DNA from: Oscillospiraceae bacterium
GTDB lineage: Bacteria > Bacillota > Clostridia > Oscillospirales > JAKOTC01
Reading direction: 5' to 3'
DNA: 6,847 bases
NCBI GenBank assembly: GCA_035353335.1
Contig: DAOPZJ010000087.1
Span: 1 to 6,847 of the forward strand
Position numbers and translations under genes: made by a program. The first letter of the stretch is position 1. Each line of letters opens with the position of its first letter. Under the pieces are notes generated by a model. The model searched no databases. It worked only from the letters and a program-made list of their open reading frames with translations, and had not been told where the DNA came from. Shown here piece by piece: positions 5,924 to 6,847 of the stretch.

Positions 5924-6847
5924 TTTATGATCACCTCGTGCCCGGTACGGGCAGATTCGTAAGCCGCATCGAGGATCTTCATCAGCGTCACGCCGGCTTC
6001 CGCAGGGGCGCGGCACTCGGTTTTTCCGAGCAGGCAGTCGACCCAGTGGTCAATCTCCTTTTGGAACAGTCCGTCAAAACTGAGCGCGGAGGGTTTTTTG
6101 AGTGCGATATCACACATAAAACCGTTTTGCTCGGTAAAAATTTCAAGCGTCGGGTCAAGACGGGCTCCGGCTTTGGTGCCCATCAGCTGGATGTCGCCGA
6201 CGCCGTCTTTGATGTTCAGTGAAAAGCTGGTTTCGAGGGCGATGACTGCGCCGTTATCGAAGCGAATCAAAGCCGAGGCAAAATCTTCGACGTCGCAGAT
6301 ATGTTCGCCTTTGGAGACATCGGAAGCGCTGTAAAGAACGCTGTCCTTGACGCCCGGACGGTCAAATAGTTTTTGATAAGTGGCCGCGTAGACCGAAACC
6401 GGCTTCGGGCAGCCCATCAGGTAGCGTGCGAGGTCGATGACATGCACACCGAGATCAATGAGCGGACCGCCGCCGCTGCGGGATTTATCGGCGAACCAGC
6501 CGCCGGGATTGCCGTTGCGGCGCAGATAAGTGGCCTTGGCGTAATAGATATCGCCGAAATAACCGCTGTCAACAAAATCCTTTAAAATATCGCAGTCGTT
6601 GCCGAAACGGCGCACAAAGCCGATCATCAGCAATTTGTTGTTCTTTTTGGCGGCATCCGCCATCGCCTGCGCTTCGACGGCGTTCATCGCCATCGGTTTT
6701 TCGCAAATGACGTGCTTTCCGGCATTTAACGCGGCGATCGTGCAGGGCGCGTGCTGGGAGTTCCAGGTCGTCACCGAGACCGCGTCTAGCTCTTTTAATT
6801 TCAACATCTCGTCCTTATCGGTATAGAGCCGGGTGACGCCGTATTTT
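5920..6847 (-). CDS. Gfo/Idh/MocA-family NAD(P)-dependent oxidoreductase, 5'-truncated by window edge
   Basis: Cytoplasmic sugar or cyclitol dehydrogenase; 308 residues are inside the window and the frame is open to the edge at 6847. The missing N-terminus should carry the dinucleotide-binding GxGxxG motif. What remains starts within the Rossmann domain. Counting from the Met codon at 6807, the family motif AGKHVICEKPMA (29-40) contains the catalytic-type Lys37 of the EKP signature. The C-terminal domain has GGGPLIDLGVHVIDLARYL (112-130), with Asp118 and His122 at the usual substrate-site positions. The Met at 6807 is internal, not the start, because the conserved lead-in (VTRLYTDKDEM) is read upstream of it. 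The gene ends in TGA overlapping the isomerase ATG. Dehydrogenase plus TIM-barrel isomerase pairs are common in sugar catabolism operons. Specificity is unknown. Confidence 0.95.
   Translation of the reverse strand, partial: KYGVTRLYTDKDEMLKLKELDAVSVTTWNSQHAPCTIAALNAGKHVICEKPMAMNAVEAQAMADAAKKNNKLLMIGFVRRFGNDCDILKDFVDSGYFGDIYYAKATYLRRNGNPGGWFADKSRSGGGPLIDLGVHVIDLARYLMGCPKPVSVYAATYQKLFDRPGVKDSVLYSASDVSKGEHICDVEDFASALIRFDNGAVIALETSFSLNIKDGVGDIQLMGTKAGARLDPTLEIFTEQNGFMCDIALKKPSALSFDGLFQKEIDHWVDCLLGKTECRAPAEAGVTLMKILDAAYESARTGHEVIIK

Noticed and set aside
5917..6222. A 101-codon plus-strand frame
   Set aside because: Antisense to the C-terminal part of the oxidoreductase gene, with no RBS or recognisable domain.

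Overview
The window reads as a piece of a Gram-positive, probably clostridial (Firmicutes) genome of moderate GC. The reasons are strong AGGA/GGAGG-type ribosome binding sites, tight co-oriented operons, a lipoprotein signal with a short lipobox, sigma-A-like promoters, and gene families common in Clostridia. This assignment is inference; no phylogenetic marker is present. Every gene I accept is on the minus strand, so the biological order runs from high to low coordinates.

Region 1 (6847 down to about 5010) is the end of a carbohydrate-type operon. It holds a 5'-truncated Gfo/Idh/MocA-family NAD(P)-dependent oxidoreductase, overlapped by 4 bases (ATGA) by a xylose-isomerase-like TIM-barrel sugar isomerase/epimerase, then a clear intrinsic terminator at 5010-5044. 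The pair probably oxidises and isomerises a sugar or cyclitol; the substrate cannot be told from the sequence.

Region 2 (about 5009 down to 4396) is roughly 600 bases without a convincing protein gene. Its first part is very AT-rich. In the middle is a near-consensus promoter (TTGAAA, 17-base spacer, TATAAT), followed at once by about 200 bases that can fold into a multi-branch RNA with a long-range closing stem, a 9-bp hairpin, a GC-rich tetraloop hairpin and a further hairpin. I interpret this as a structured noncoding RNA or long leader. A second, weaker promoter and an inverted repeat lie closer to the next gene.

Region 3 (4395 down to 1) is an operon of unknown function. In order it encodes a small Sec-exported protein with two cysteines (120 aa), an RCC1-like-repeat lipoprotein (497 aa), and two FtsX/MacB-type ABC transporter permeases (356 and 462 aa). 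A perfectly placed ribosome binding site and ATG sit at the window edge, so at least one more gene follows; an ABC ATPase would fit. The set of a small secreted product, a surface beta-propeller lipoprotein and a MacB-like permease pair suggests a cell-surface export, immunity or sensing module, which is a hypothesis. A striking 37-base palindrome (two perfect 18-base arms around one central base) lies inside the lipoprotein gene exactly over its lipobox codons.
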